DNA of 64,000 nucleotides from Apteryx mantelli. Taxonomy: Eukaryota > Chordata > Aves > Apterygiformes > Apterygidae. Every line of letters starts with the position of its first letter. The first letter of the stretch is position 1. The stretch is from the NCBI RefSeq assembly GCF_036417845.1, contig NC_090013.1, forward strand, positions 625,001-689,000, in the 5' to 3' direction. The position numbers and the translations under genes are program-made. Below are positions 63,870 to 64,000 of this stretch, in pieces. Under the pieces are notes generated by a model. That model was not told the DNA's origin. It was given only the letters and a program-made list of their open reading frames with translations, and ran no database searches.

Positions 63870-64000
63870 GTGGGGGGCGCTGGGGGGCGCCGGGGGGGCA
63901 GCTGGGACCCCCCCTCCCCGGGGACGGGACGGGTTCACCCCTGGGATGGGGACTGGGCTCGTGGGGGGACCCCATGGGGCAGGGGGTGGCTCTGGGGAGG

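Overview
This is vertebrate nuclear DNA, most likely from a bird or another sauropsid, and it looks like a GC-rich microchromosome arm. The reasons are typical vertebrate split genes with GT-AG introns, a degraded CR1-type LINE, very short introns, extreme GC content after about 16 kb, and introns made almost wholly of tandem repeats. The first third is moderate in GC, has unique-sequence introns, and carries the 3' three quarters of SMARCA4 (BRG1).

Gene layout, left to right: SMARCA4 (+, 426-22990, 5' end missing), LDLR (+, 24971-32652, complete, with a recognisable sterol-regulated promoter), KANK2 (-, 37595-33444, tail to tail with LDLR; its ankyrin region is not found and a strict 90-bp repeat lies in its place), a TSPAN16-like tetraspanin (+, 40815-45358, 3' end lost in an assembly gap at 45701-45900), IL27RA (-, 52059 down to about 46021, 3' end lost in the same gap), a short relaxin-3-like A-chain tail (-, 53222-53179, weak), and RFX1 (+, 56020-63869, 3' end beyond the window). 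From memory, SMARCA4-LDLR-KANK2-TSPAN16 and IL27RA-RLN3-RFX1 are two separate blocks of human 19p13. Here they are joined at the assembly gap.

From about 25 kb on, almost all non-coding sequence is minisatellite. A 14-base core (GGACCCAGGCGTCC or its complement GGACGCCTGGGTCC) recurs from 33 to 53 kb in introns and flanks of KANK2, TSPAN16 and IL27RA. In several introns the array runs from the donor site to the acceptor site. In TSPAN16 the arrays flanking exon 2 carry copies of that exon's own acceptor and donor. These arrays create hundreds of long spurious open frames, which I have not annotated.

Several exons in the GC-rich part need a one-base change in a G or C run to keep both protein similarity and splice phase (RFX1 exon 1, IL27RA exons 2 and 4, TSPAN16 exon 2). 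This looks more like homopolymer error in the assembly than gene decay. The genes are functionally unrelated: chromatin remodelling (SMARCA4), LDL uptake (LDLR), adhesion and cytoskeleton (KANK2), membrane organisation (tetraspanin), cytokine signalling (IL27RA) and X-box transcription control (RFX1). The RFX1 5' region holds an unusual cluster of 13 CRE-like octamers around a near-perfect RFX X-box.
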